Notes: generated from the sequence alone by a model not told the origin. 64,000 nucleotides of DNA from an uncultured Muribaculaceae bacterium (GCA_910585285.1 CAJUDL010000010.1:22517-86516), one strand, 5' to 3'; shown: positions 8,934-20,786, numbered from the stretch's first letter. Numbers and translations are program-made.

Positions 8934-8941
8934 CAAAGATA
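8934..8941 (-). promoter_or_regulatory. -7 box for the metallophosphoesterase gene
   Basis: TATCTTTG on the minus strand is an exact match to the Bacteroidales -7 element. The -33 position about 20 bp upstream is T-rich but has no clear TTTG. The spacing to the start codon at 8870 is normal. Confidence 0.5.
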
Positions 8942-9015
8942 ATAAATAAGTAAGAAAAATTAACCGATATATGTAAATAATGTGATCTTGCACTATAAAA
9001 CTTGTTCTTTTTGGC

Positions 9016-9077
9016 TGTTTTTACCACGTAATTCAGTTGCATATGCCTATATGCTCCATCATTACGTGGCAAAAACA
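9016..9077. repeat. Nested cruciform-like inverted repeat
   Basis: Two 17-bp arms (9016-9032 and 9061-9077) are inverted copies with one mismatch; the shared core is CCACGTAAT. The 28-base loop contains its own inverted repeat GCATAT-GCCT-ATATGC (9039-9054). The arms are T-rich outside and GC-richer inside, like the ends of a small non-coding element. There is no open reading frame inside. Confidence 0.65.
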
Positions 9078-9180
9078 TCTCAAAAATAACTGCGTTTTAT
9101 ATGTGCATTAATTTTACTTACTTATTTACAAAATAATCAGAATTTGAAAAATCGTTTAGGAGTTTTAAATAAAAACTTCC

Positions 9181-9375
9181 CTATAAGATATAATTCTTAA
9201 TTCAACTTTCGCAAGCGTAAAGTTGAAGTTAATAAGTTTATTTGCGCTATGCGCAGTTTATAAGTTTATTGGTTTGTTTCGATATAAATACAGAGTTCAA
9301 ACCGAGTCGAACCAGATAAACTTTTAAACTTATAAACTCTTAAACTTTAAGTTGAAGCTTGCGAAACTTAAATTC
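9181..9375. repeat. Array of hairpins with AAGTTTA-type flanks
   Basis: TTCAACTTT and AAAGTTGAA (9201-9227) flank a CGCAAGCG core. Next comes a TGCGC-TAT-GCGCA core flanked by AAGTTTA tracts. Around 9320-9375 a run of AAACTT/TTAAACTT repeats ends in a degenerate reversed copy of the first element (GTTGAAGCTTGCGAAACTT). The pattern, a GC-rich hairpin core in a low-complexity flank, matches other intergenic arrays in this window. Confidence 0.55.
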
Positions 9376-9389
9376 TTAAAATCTACATC

Positions 9390-10298
9390 ATGAAAGTAAC
9401 TGTTATAGGGAGTTCCAATATTGATATGTTTTCATATGTTGAATCGTTGCCACTCGTGGGCGAGACGGTTGGAGGCGGAAGTTTTAAGCAAGCATTTGGT
9501 GGTAAAGGCGCGAATCAGGCTGTTGCCGCATCCCGTTTAGGAGCGGAGGTGTCGTTCATGACCACAGTAGGCGAAGACTCATATGGAGATAGGCAGATAA
9601 GTCATTTTGAAGAAGAAGGTATGGAGACAGACTGTATTTTCAAGGTGGCTGGCACGCATAGCGGTATAGCTCTTATTATGGTTGACAAACAAGGTGAGAA
9701 CTGTATTTCCGTATGTCCCGGTGCAAATTTATATTTCGGTGAAGATCTCATTGAAATGAATCAGAAAAAGATCAGGCAGTCGGACGTGATATTGATGCAG
9801 GCAGAGATCCCATATGCCACGGTAAAAAAAGCAGCAAAGATTGCCAAAGATGCGGGTGTCAAGGTTGTGTATAATCCGGCTCCCGTCTGTGCGGTTGACG
9901 ATGAAATGTATGCCATGACTGATGTATTGATAGTAAATGAAAGAGAATGTTGCCAGCTCGCGGAAGTATCCGGGAATTATAATGAAGCGGCAGCTGTTCT
10001 TCGAGATAAGGGAGTGGGAACGGTTATAGTGACTCTTGGCTCGAAAGGGTGTTATGCTCTGACACCTGACAGTGAGTATTCTATTCCATCATATAAAGTT
10101 GCCGCGGTAGATACCGTGGGAGCCGGAGATACTTTCTGCGGCGCGATAGCGGTAGAATTTGGGAAGAAGAAGGAAATAGATCGAGCTACCCTTATGTTTG
10201 CTTCGGCTGCCTCGGCTTTGTCGGTCACAAAACAGGGTGCACAACCGTCGATCCCATATCGAGAGGATGTGCTGACATTTATCGAGACGAGATCATGA
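9390..10298 (+). CDS. rbsK: Ribokinase
   Basis: This 302-residue PfkB-family kinase phosphorylates ribose to ribose-5-phosphate in the cytoplasm. Visible signatures are GGKGANQAVAASRLG near residue 40 (PfkB signature 1 and substrate binding), VNERECCQL, VTLGSKG and DTVGAGDTFCGA near residue 245, which holds the catalytic aspartate and anion hole. Length is normal. Its stop overlaps the start of the nucleoside hydrolase by four bases (ATGA), so the two are translationally coupled. With the hydrolase and transporter downstream it forms the core of a ribose/nucleoside utilisation operon like the rus locus of Bacteroides thetaiotaomicron. Ribokinase is preferred over other PfkB sugar kinases because of this context. 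Confidence 0.9.
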   Translation: MKVTVIGSSNIDMFSYVESLPLVGETVGGGSFKQAFGGKGANQAVAASRLGAEVSFMTTVGEDSYGDRQISHFEEEGMETDCIFKVAGTHSGIALIMVDKQGENCISVCPGANLYFGEDLIEMNQKKIRQSDVILMQAEIPYATVKKAAKIAKDAGVKVVYNPAPVCAVDDEMYAMTDVLIVNERECCQLAEVSGNYNEAAAVLRDKGVGTVIVTLGSKGCYALTPDSEYSIPSYKVAAVDTVGAGDTFCGAIAVEFGKKKEIDRATLMFASAASALSVTKQGAQPSIPYREDVLTFIETRS

Positions 10299-11296
10299 AC
10301 GTAAGAATCAATATTATTGTGGCATTGCTGGTTCTTGCAATGTCGGCAGCAATGTGTTTGCGAGCGGAAACAAGCAATCACCCCAAGACTGTGATATTTG
10401 ACACTGACATGGGTAATGACATTGATGATCTATTAGCTCTCCAGATGCTGATAAATTATGAAAAAGCCGGGAAGATAAGTATTGCCGGCATCGCTATATC
10501 CAAAGATAATCCTCTCTCTGCTGAAGTTACGGAAAGATACTATAACAGATATGGCATTGGCAATCCACAATTTGGACGTGTTTATGATGGTCCGAATAAA
10601 GATACGGGAAATTATCTTGAGCCTGTGTTGTGTGCGCTTAAGAAGGGATGTATTCCAGTAAATAAGGAAAAGGAAGAGAAACAGGAAGCCTGGGAGATGA
10701 TGAGGAAGATACTTATAGCGTCTACTGATTCCTCGGTCACGATAATTTCTACGGGTCCCACCGTGAATCTGGCACGTCTGCTTATGAGTCTCCCCGATTC
10801 CTTGAGTTGTCTTGATGGCAGGGAGCTTGTATCTAAAAAGGTAAGACTCCTAAGCATTATGGGTGGCGACTATTCAGGATCGGGAGTGGCGGAATGGAAC
10901 ATACTTCAGGATATTCCCTCATCTCGATATGTTCTGGATGAATGGTGTGGAGAATTGGTTGCGAGCGGATTCGAGATTGGTAAGAATATTCTTTTCCCGC
11001 ATCAGTGTATTGAATCAGGTTTCTCTCAGAATCATCCATTGCGTATAGGATATGAACATTTCCTTCAAATGCCATACGACCGCCCATGTTGGGATCTGAC
11101 CTCCGTGCTGTATGCGATTGAGCCGGATGGCGGTTGGTTTGATCTCTCTGACAGGGGTAAGATAAGCATCAATGAAGAGGGTGTGTCAGAATTTATGCCA
11201 TCGGCAGATGGCACACATCGTTATCTCCGGTTGAAAAGAGATGATCTAAGCAAGACACTTACAGATCGGGCTGCGAGTAATTGCAGTCATAAATAA
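10295..11296 (+). CDS. Secreted nucleoside hydrolase
   Basis: The 333-residue protein belongs to the inosine-uridine-preferring nucleoside hydrolase family, which cleaves ribonucleosides to ribose and base. It starts with a signal peptide (MNVRINIIVALLVLAMSAAMCLRA), so cleavage happens in the periplasm and ribose is freed for import. The calcium-binding aspartate motif is intact: DTDMGNDIDDLLAL at about residues 33-46. A second conserved block, TIISTGPTVNLARLL, is near residue 150. It overlaps ribokinase by four bases and is followed after 36 bases by the transporter. In B. thetaiotaomicron the equivalent gene of the rus locus has this role. Confidence 0.88.
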   Translation: MNVRINIIVALLVLAMSAAMCLRAETSNHPKTVIFDTDMGNDIDDLLALQMLINYEKAGKISIAGIAISKDNPLSAEVTERYYNRYGIGNPQFGRVYDGPNKDTGNYLEPVLCALKKGCIPVNKEKEEKQEAWEMMRKILIASTDSSVTIISTGPTVNLARLLMSLPDSLSCLDGRELVSKKVRLLSIMGGDYSGSGVAEWNILQDIPSSRYVLDEWCGELVASGFEIGKNILFPHQCIESGFSQNHPLRIGYEHFLQMPYDRPCWDLTSVLYAIEPDGGWFDLSDRGKISINEEGVSEFMPSADGTHRYLRLKRDDLSKTLTDRAASNCSHK

Positions 11297-11332
11297 GATT
11301 TCAAATACTCATCCATATAAATTTATCTGACT

Positions 11333-12337
11333 ATGTTTATCGTAAACAGTTATTCGCTTGCTGTATTGTTTTGCGTCGTCACCATGATCTGCTGGGGGAG
11401 CTGGGGCAATACACAAAAACTTGCTGGAAAGACCTGGCGCTATGAGTTATTTTATTGGGATTATACAATAGGGATCTTGTTGTTTTCCATCTTGTTGTGT
11501 TTAACATTAGGAAGCATTGGATCTTCCGGACGCAGTTTTATCCCGGATCTGAAGCAATTGGATGCTAATTGTGCGCTCAGTGCATTTACCGGGGGAATTA
11601 TTTTCAATGCTTCTAATATACTTTTATCCGCATCTGTGGCATTGGCGGGAATGGCGGTCGCATTTCCGTTAGGAGTCGGACTTGCTTTAGTGCTCGGAGT
11701 ATTTATAAATTATTATGGTCAGCCTAAAGGCGATGCCGAGCTGCTGTTCATAGGTGTGGCACTTGTGGCTATGGCTATTATTTGTAATGGCTTTGCAGCG
11801 CGCCGCAACAGCTCTGGAAATTCAAGGGACGCAACAAAAGGGATTGTACTCGCTTTGATAGCAGGAATACTGATGTCATTCTTCTACCGCTTTGTTGCTG
11901 CAGCGATGGATCTCTCTGATTTCAATAATCCTGCGCCTGGAATGGCAACCCCATATACAGCATTCTTTATCTTCAGTTGTGGAATCTTTATCAGTAATTT
12001 CATATTCAACACATTGGCAATGCATCATCCTTTTGACGGAAAACCTGTGGCATATTCCCAATATTTCAAAGGAAAAATGAGCACTCATTTTGTAGGAATA
12101 CTCGGCGGATGCATCTGGGGACTCGGAACAGCTCTCAGTTATATTGCGGCAGGTAAAGCCGGCGCAGCAATTTCTTACGCTCTCGGTCAGGGAGCACCGA
12201 TGATTGCGGCTCTCTGGGGACTGTTTGTGTGGAAAGAGTTCAAGGGAATGTCAAAGTCGACAACAGCTCTGTTAGTGCTGTTGTTTATTCTTTTCATTGC
12301 AGGATTGACAATGATAACTTTAGCTGGAGAAAATTGA
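11333..12337 (+). CDS. Ten-helix DMT/GRP-type sugar transporter, probably for ribose
   Basis: The 334-residue integral membrane protein has about ten hydrophobic helices and the conserved N-terminal motif CWGSWGNTQKLAGKTWRYELFYWDY. It is of the drug/metabolite superfamily type related to GRP, RhaT and ureide permeases. Other conserved stretches are GGIIFNASNILL and AFPLGVGLALVLG. In Bacteroidales, proteins of this kind sit next to ribokinase and nucleoside hydrolase genes, and the B. thetaiotaomicron homologue in the rus locus imports ribose. The operon position supports ribose import across the inner membrane. Transport of a free nucleobase or another pentose is possible. Confidence 0.82.
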   Translation: MFIVNSYSLAVLFCVVTMICWGSWGNTQKLAGKTWRYELFYWDYTIGILLFSILLCLTLGSIGSSGRSFIPDLKQLDANCALSAFTGGIIFNASNILLSASVALAGMAVAFPLGVGLALVLGVFINYYGQPKGDAELLFIGVALVAMAIICNGFAARRNSSGNSRDATKGIVLALIAGILMSFFYRFVAAAMDLSDFNNPAPGMATPYTAFFIFSCGIFISNFIFNTLAMHHPFDGKPVAYSQYFKGKMSTHFVGILGGCIWGLGTALSYIAAGKAGAAISYALGQGAPMIAALWGLFVWKEFKGMSKSTTALLVLLFILFIAGLTMITLAGEN

Positions 12338-12360
12338 TTTTACATATGATTCCGTTACGC

Positions 12361-14307
12361 ATGAAGAAGAAAATTCTGATATTGGCACTACTGTTATTGG
12401 CGATTGCCGACATACATGGTAAGAGGGTAGAGATAGCATCGCCTGATGGTCGCAATAAAGTTGCAATTGATGCTGACGATCAGGTTGGCTGTAGAGTGAG
12501 CAGGGATAATCGGGAAATAATGAATCTTTCCCCCATCGTACTAAGTGTTGATAACCACCGATGGGGAGAAAACGCCCGTTGCCAATCGGTAAAGAAGATT
12601 TCCTCAAGAGCGGATGTGACTGCAGACGTGCCTCGGCGCAGGAGAAACATTCCCGATTTCTATAACGGCGCTATTCTAAGCTATAAGGGTTATGATATAG
12701 AGTTTAGAGTCTATGATGATGGAATGGCATACCGGTTTATATCCAAATCTCCGAAATCAGACAAGGTAAACGGAGAGACCGTTTCATTTGATATTACAGG
12801 GAATCCCAAGACATACACACAGCTGACCGATCGTTTGCAGCAATGGTTCGAGTATAATTATACCGAACGCAATCTTGAATCACTGCCTCCCGATAGTCTG
12901 ATAATCCTGCCGATGCTTGCCGATATGGGGGATTGCAAGATACTACTTGCCGAGTCGGACGTATATAACTATCCGGGGATGTATCTGAAGAAATCGGGTA
13001 ATGCCCTTAAAGGGGAATTCGCATACTTCCCGGCTACAGAGAAAGAGATGGAGAACGGTAACAAGAGGTATGTTGACAGACGCGAGTCATTTGTGACACG
13101 AGATGCCGGCACACGTTCTTTCCCATGGAGGGTTGTTGCGATGTTCGATGAAGAATCGGATATTTTGCAATCGGAACTTATATTCCTACTCGCTTCCGAT
13201 AAGAATAAAGATGCGGATTTCAGTTGGATAAAGCCCGGTAAAGTGTTATGGGATTGGTGGAACTGCTGGAATGTATATGGCGTTGATTTCCGCAGTGGCA
13301 TAAATACCGACACATATCTCTATCTGATAGATTATGCTGCGAATCATGGTCTTGAATATCTCCTTATCGATGAGGGGTGGTCAGCTCCGTTCGATCTTCT
13401 GACCGAAGCCGAAGGGATTGATATGAAGCGTATTTGCGAATATGCCAAAAGCAAAGATGTCGGAATCCTTCTGTGGACAAAATGGGTGAACCTTGACCGG
13501 CAGATGACCGAGGCTCTCGACCTGATGCAATCGTGGAGAGTGAAGGGTATCAAGGTTGACTTCATGGACCGCAATGACGCATGGATGACCGGATTTTTCG
13601 AACGTACCGCCAGGGAGACGGCAAAAAGGCATATGCTTGTGAACTTTCATGGCTGCTATCCTCCGGATGGTATGCGTCGTCGCTATCCCAACATCATGAC
13701 CCGCGAAGGGGTATACGGACTTGAGAACAACAAGTGGAGCGATCGGGTTACACCCCGTCATGATGTGCTGCTGTCGTATATCCGGCAATTCGCCGGACCG
13801 ATGGATTATACCCCGGGTGCGATGAATAATTCACACTCCGACAGGTTCCGTCCTATTCACGATGAGCCGATGAGTCAAGGCACCCGCAGTCATCAGGTAG
13901 CTATGTATGTTGTCTATGAGAGTCCGCTTCAAGCAATGGCTGATTCCCCGGTGCATTATGATGCCAACCCAGACAGTCGTGATTTCATCAAAATGATACC
14001 GGTTGTGTGGGATGAGACAATCCCGCTGTGTGGCAAGCTTGGAGAGTATGTGGCTGTGGCGCGGAGGAGTGGAAACAAATGGTATGTCGGTGTAATGAAT
14101 GGTACGGACAAATCCATGCATCTTGATCTCGATCTGTCGTTTATGGGGAAAGGAAAGAAGAAGGTAATGAGTCATTCTGACGGCATAAATGCTGACCGTC
14201 AGGCAAAGGATTTTAAGATATCCGAGACGTTACTGGATTGTACAACTCTTCCGGTAGATATGGCACGCGGGGGAGGATATGCCGCTGTGATAACTACGGA
14301 TTGGTAG
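12361..14307 (+). CDS. GH97 glycosidase, probably retaining alpha-galactosidase type
   Basis: The 648-residue secreted enzyme is full length for GH97. It has a signal peptide (MKKKILILALLLLAIADIHG), an N-terminal beta-supersandwich, a (beta/alpha)8 barrel (LLIDEGW, VGILLWTKW) and a C-terminal beta domain. The motif KGIKVDFMDRND places an aspartate at residue 400 where the retaining GH97 alpha-galactosidase of B. thetaiotaomicron has its nucleophile. E449 in TREGVYGLE is the likely acid/base. This favours the retaining branch over inverting SusB-type alpha-glucosidases. I chose the ATG at 12361; one at 12346 adds five residues. It follows the transporter by 23 bases, so it is probably co-transcribed with the ribose genes, an unusual partner. 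Confidence 0.85.
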   Translation: MKKKILILALLLLAIADIHGKRVEIASPDGRNKVAIDADDQVGCRVSRDNREIMNLSPIVLSVDNHRWGENARCQSVKKISSRADVTADVPRRRRNIPDFYNGAILSYKGYDIEFRVYDDGMAYRFISKSPKSDKVNGETVSFDITGNPKTYTQLTDRLQQWFEYNYTERNLESLPPDSLIILPMLADMGDCKILLAESDVYNYPGMYLKKSGNALKGEFAYFPATEKEMENGNKRYVDRRESFVTRDAGTRSFPWRVVAMFDEESDILQSELIFLLASDKNKDADFSWIKPGKVLWDWWNCWNVYGVDFRSGINTDTYLYLIDYAANHGLEYLLIDEGWSAPFDLLTEAEGIDMKRICEYAKSKDVGILLWTKWVNLDRQMTEALDLMQSWRVKGIKVDFMDRNDAWMTGFFERTARETAKRHMLVNFHGCYPPDGMRRRYPNIMTREGVYGLENNKWSDRVTPRHDVLLSYIRQFAGPMDYTPGAMNNSHSDRFRPIHDEPMSQGTRSHQVAMYVVYESPLQAMADSPVHYDANPDSRDFIKMIPVVWDETIPLCGKLGEYVAVARRSGNKWYVGVMNGTDKSMHLDLDLSFMGKGKKKVMSHSDGINADRQAKDFKISETLLDCTTLPVDMARGGGYAAVITTDW

Positions 14308-14313
14308 CCATGT

Positions 14314-14668
14314 CGCTTCAATGCCGCTACATATAATCTGCGTTTTCTTTCGGAAGCTGATTCTTTAGCCGGAAATTGCTGGCATGTAAGACTGGCTCAG
14401 CTTGCAGAACTGATAGGATTTCATGAATTTGATATCTTTGGCACTCAGAAAGGTGTAAATATTCAGATTGAGGATTTAAAGAAAACCTATTTTCGTGTCG
14501 TCAGGAATAAAAGTTAACAAATATGGGATTCTTACCGATTCATACAGGACAGCTGATGTTCCAGAACTTAAGGAATTCACCAATGATCTTTATCATGTAG
14601 AGGTGAAAAACTACATCCCCTGGCTCCTGTCAGATCATTTCCCAGTGACAATTACAGTCAAGTTATAA
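14314..14668 (+). pseudogene. Broken endonuclease/exonuclease/phosphatase family gene
   Basis: Two fragments of one protein lie end to end in different frames. The first (14314-14517) reads ATYNLRF, then HVRLAQLAELIGFHEFDIFGTQ, the start of a Bacteroidales EEP-fold hydrolase, usually about 300 residues. The second (14519-14668) reads KYGILTDSYR, then LLSDHFPVTITVKL and a stop, the characteristic EEP C-terminus with the SDHFPV histidine motif. Roughly 150-200 central residues with the other catalytic side chains are missing, and the start codon is lost. In FGTQK the usual metal-binding glutamate of FGTQE has become lysine, another sign of decay. The relic follows the GH97 stop by six bases, so an intact version may once have been in the operon. 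Confidence 0.85.
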
Positions 14669-14686
14669 TTAAATATATAGAAACTC

Positions 14687-14730
14687 ATTAAAAGCAGGTC
14701 AGTCGATTTTTTGAGTGACCTGCTTTTAAT
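14687..14730. terminator. Bidirectional intrinsic terminator
   Basis: A perfect 15-bp inverted repeat, ATTAAAAGCAGGTCA (14687-14701) and its complement (14716-14730), encloses a 14-base loop. Both strands end the stem in TTTTAAT. It lies between the plus-strand operon and the convergent GH2 gene, whose stop begins two bases away, and should end transcription in both directions. Confidence 0.88.
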
Positions 14731-14731
14731 A

Positions 14732-17936
<3,205 letters not shown>

Positions 17937-17946
17937 TATTATAATT

Positions 17947-18621
17947 ATGGAAAATGAATTTCAAATAGACGAAGACGCTCTTTATATTCTCCGTGTCAAA
18001 AATGGTGACCATAAGGCATTTGAATATTTATTCAAAAAGTATTATGCGTCAATATGCGCTTATGCCCGCCGATTTGTGGATGCTGACGATGTAGAGGACA
18101 TTGCGGATGACTTCATGATATGGTTGTGGTCTAAAAGAGAGTCTTTGGAGATTCGTGGAACATTCCGTCATTATCTTTTTACAATGGCGTATCATAGAGC
18201 TGTTAAGGTGGCTGTTGAAAAACGTATTGCAGATCGGACAGCATCCTATATGGAGGATTATTTGCGTGACCGGGAACTTGAAGAAAACGATTTTCTGACA
18301 GGGAAAGAACTTAGAGAACGCATCTTCAAAGCAATAGAGGAACTTCCCGAATCTTATCGACAGGCATTGGTTCAGCATAGGTTTGAGGGAAAGACCTACA
18401 AAGAAATAGCTGAACTATGTGGTATGTCTGTCAAGACGGTTGACTATCGTATCCAACAGGCACTCAAACAACTGCGTAAGAATCTTGAGAACTATCTGCC
18501 TCTTGTTGCAATTGTCGTAATAATGCATTATTTAGAGAAGAATATTGAAGTTCCGGTAGAAACAGAAATCGATGCTGTTGTTCTTGCCGAGGATGAGTCG
18601 AATGCAGTTTATCTGAAATAA
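17947..18621 (+). CDS. ECF-type RNA polymerase sigma factor
   Basis: The 224-residue protein is a sigma-70 family ECF factor with region 2 at about residues 20-85 (FEYLFKKYYASICAYARRFV, DVEDIADDFMIWLW) and region 4 at about 125-180 (LPESYRQALVQHRFEGKTYKEIAE, MSVKTVDYRIQQALKQLRKNL). A hydrophobic stretch (LPLVAIVVIMHYL) and an acidic tail follow, longer than in minimal ECF factors. In Bacteroidetes such factors are held by FecR-type anti-sigma proteins and released when an STN-bearing SusC binds its glycan. The FecR gene here is 7 kb away on the other strand, beyond susCD, which is unusual. The 3' end overlaps the convergent gene by 13 bases. Confidence 0.92.
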   Translation: MENEFQIDEDALYILRVKNGDHKAFEYLFKKYYASICAYARRFVDADDVEDIADDFMIWLWSKRESLEIRGTFRHYLFTMAYHRAVKVAVEKRIADRTASYMEDYLRDRELEENDFLTGKELRERIFKAIEELPESYRQALVQHRFEGKTYKEIAELCGMSVKTVDYRIQQALKQLRKNLENYLPLVAIVVIMHYLEKNIEVPVETEIDAVVLAEDESNAVYLK

Positions 18622-20756
18622 GTAATATCTCCGTCAAAATCTATATTGAGTCTTGAGAAGGCATTAACATGCAGTTTCCTGATTTGCTTTTCATCAGAAA
18701 TTATTTTCAGCTTTTTCCCATTCTTTTCGATTTGGCAGTTATAGCATCCGAAGCTGCCGTCCGGGCGCTCCACGATAAATGCATTTGACAGGACTGATTC
18801 CTCAATGAATTTAAACACCTCGTGCACATCATTATCTGAAGATACAATTGTTTGCCAGTCGGCAATCATCGGTACATATTGCTCTCCGATTATGAATTCA
18901 CGGTTAGTATGCATGTCGGGGTGCGGACAGCCATAACTTGGAATGTCTGCGGAAAAGTTCGGGTCAGCGCTTGAGATCTGTTTAACCTTTATATGAGGAT
19001 CTACAACGAACGCCCATCTCAATTCTCCTGTCTCGAAGTCAATCAAAGACGCGAAAGAGGCAGCCGCATCAAACATTTCTTTAAGCCATCTTTCTTCGCC
19101 GGTCAGCAGATACGCATAATAAACAGCATATCCTCGCCATGCGCTCCATCCGTGAGGAGAAGAAATCATATTTGGCTGCATATGAACATCATATTGTGCT
19201 TCCCAGAACCTCATTGTCCCGCCCCTTCGCCTGCCATCGATAATTATTGATTGCGTCAGGCATTCGTGCTCTTTCAATAGCGTTAACATGGCATTGGTGT
19301 ATTTGTCACGACTTTCCTTATCCTTGCATCTTAGAGCCAGGGAACCAATCTGTAAGGCAGCGCAACTGACCATGCCGTCTTCGTAGGTTATTTCTCCTTC
19401 GGTATTAAAATCTCCGTTCATGGAAACGAGATGATCAATTGCTCTTTTTGCACTGTTTTCGTAGCGTGTCGCTTTTGATTTGCGTCCGGCATATCGTTCT
19501 GCATCCGCCAGCTCAAGCAAACTTTTTGCGGGATAAATCACGGATGAATAATCAGTGTTTCCGTTCATGAATGCGCCGCTGTCATTCTGAGAATATGCAA
19601 TAAACCAATCTGCGATTTTTTCAGCCATCTCAAGGTCATTTATATCATGGAATGCTTCGTATCTGTCGGCTAACATTCCTACTGTTGACGCGGCATTCTG
19701 GATTCTCCATTCATATTTGATCGGTTTGCCCGAAGATTTATCAAACAGGTTGTTTAAAAGAGAATCAAATCTGTCGTTTAATATGGTATCAACAGATAAA
19801 TCGGGAAAATGTCGAGCCGCAAGAAAGGCAGAATGATAGCCATACCAACTTTCTACGTGAGAGGTCGCTTTTTGGTGATAACGCAAAGCTGCGGCACGCG
19901 CCGTTTTCAAGACCTTGCCCCATGGGAAGCGCACATTTAAATGACCATGAGTGATTTTGTCTCCATCTGTGAGTAGGATACTATATATCCCCGGATGTTC
20001 AGATGCATATGATGCAGCCCATTTGTCTTTTCCTACCGATACGATATTCAGAGAATTGCTATTTATTCTCAAGACCGGATTTTTGCCATAAACTATTATA
20101 TTGACCGGGCGACATGGCGCAGTTGAAGTACGGTCAAGTTCGATTGTTGGTACATCTGCGGTATTGTGTATAACTCTTGAGAAATTATCAAGACTATCTA
20201 AATCGATGATATTGACGGTCCATGTCTTTTTTTCTCCGGCTTTCAGTTGCCATAGATTTTGGGGATGATGGTCAGGCAAAGGAAGTTCACTCATAAGATC
20301 GAGATTCAGTGCTTTTATGCGATGTCCATAAAACCAATGAGGCGCCGGTTCCTGATATCCGAGATTATAATCAAGACTCCATGAAGCCACAGGGTCTTGT
20401 GATGCGATTGCCTTTATCTTTCCGGAAGGAGATTGGAGATATCCATAGCAATGTGTCGGTTCACAGATCATGAGCGTCGGAAAAAACTTGTCATTCCAGT
20501 CAGGATACTTATCCATATATGTGTCAATTCCAAGTTTTAGAGAAACTTTTTGTGGCTGAAACGGAGTGTGACGCCGGTTGTGTAGTGTAATTGAGATTGT
20601 CTCCGTGTTATTATCAGAGATTGTATTTATTTTACAGTCGATATCTGCTGCGGAGCGAGATATGGAATCATTTTCAAGAAAATATATTTCATGTCCGGCT
20701 GCGAGACATGAAAATTTAGTAATGAGAAAAAATAAGAAAGGGATGGATCGTTTCAT
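18609..20756 (-). CDS. Secreted (alpha/alpha)-barrel-like protein, probable glycan-active enzyme
   Basis: I do not recognise a definite family for this 715-residue protein. A signal peptide (MKRSIPFLFFLITKFSCLAAG) is followed by about 270 residues of beta-rich sequence. A helical domain with repeated aromatic-rich motifs then resembles six-hairpin glycosidases and lyases (WYGYHSAFLAARHF, YEWRIQNAASTVGMLADRYE, MRFWEAQYDVHMQPNMISSP, WSAWRGYAVYYAYLLTGEERW). The FWEAQYD...SSPHGWSAW block is the best candidate active-site region. It lies downstream of susD on the same strand, past a hairpin that may limit its expression. That position in a PUL supports a role in breaking down the target glycan, possibly as a glucuronidase or glycosidase. 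Biochemical function is inference. Confidence 0.6.
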   Translation of the reverse strand: MKRSIPFLFFLITKFSCLAAGHEIYFLENDSISRSAADIDCKINTISDNNTETISITLHNRRHTPFQPQKVSLKLGIDTYMDKYPDWNDKFFPTLMICEPTHCYGYLQSPSGKIKAIASQDPVASWSLDYNLGYQEPAPHWFYGHRIKALNLDLMSELPLPDHHPQNLWQLKAGEKKTWTVNIIDLDSLDNFSRVIHNTADVPTIELDRTSTAPCRPVNIIVYGKNPVLRINSNSLNIVSVGKDKWAASYASEHPGIYSILLTDGDKITHGHLNVRFPWGKVLKTARAAALRYHQKATSHVESWYGYHSAFLAARHFPDLSVDTILNDRFDSLLNNLFDKSSGKPIKYEWRIQNAASTVGMLADRYEAFHDINDLEMAEKIADWFIAYSQNDSGAFMNGNTDYSSVIYPAKSLLELADAERYAGRKSKATRYENSAKRAIDHLVSMNGDFNTEGEITYEDGMVSCAALQIGSLALRCKDKESRDKYTNAMLTLLKEHECLTQSIIIDGRRRGGTMRFWEAQYDVHMQPNMISSPHGWSAWRGYAVYYAYLLTGEERWLKEMFDAAASFASLIDFETGELRWAFVVDPHIKVKQISSADPNFSADIPSYGCPHPDMHTNREFIIGEQYVPMIADWQTIVSSDNDVHEVFKFIEESVLSNAFIVERPDGSFGCYNCQIEKNGKKLKIISDEKQIRKLHVNAFSRLNIDFDGDITYFR

Positions 20757-20786
20757 GGGATGGTGATTTAATGCTTTTAAAAAGCG

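Larger units (their letters stand above)
8942..9389. other. Gene-free divergent region with cruciform and repeat array
   Basis: No gene is apparent between the phosphoesterase and ribokinase genes. The AT-rich sequence holds a nested cruciform-like repeat (9016-9077) and a repeat array (9181-9375). No convincing promoter for ribokinase stands out. Confidence 0.6.

Noticed and set aside
9016..9077. Integron attC site
   Set aside because: There is no integrase, cassette or attC core-site sequence, and the arms are T-rich and nearly perfectly symmetric.
12361..14307. SusB-type inverting alpha-glucosidase
   Set aside because: The KVDFMDRND motif provides a nucleophile aspartate of the retaining branch. 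Experimental substrate data would still be needed to settle specificity.
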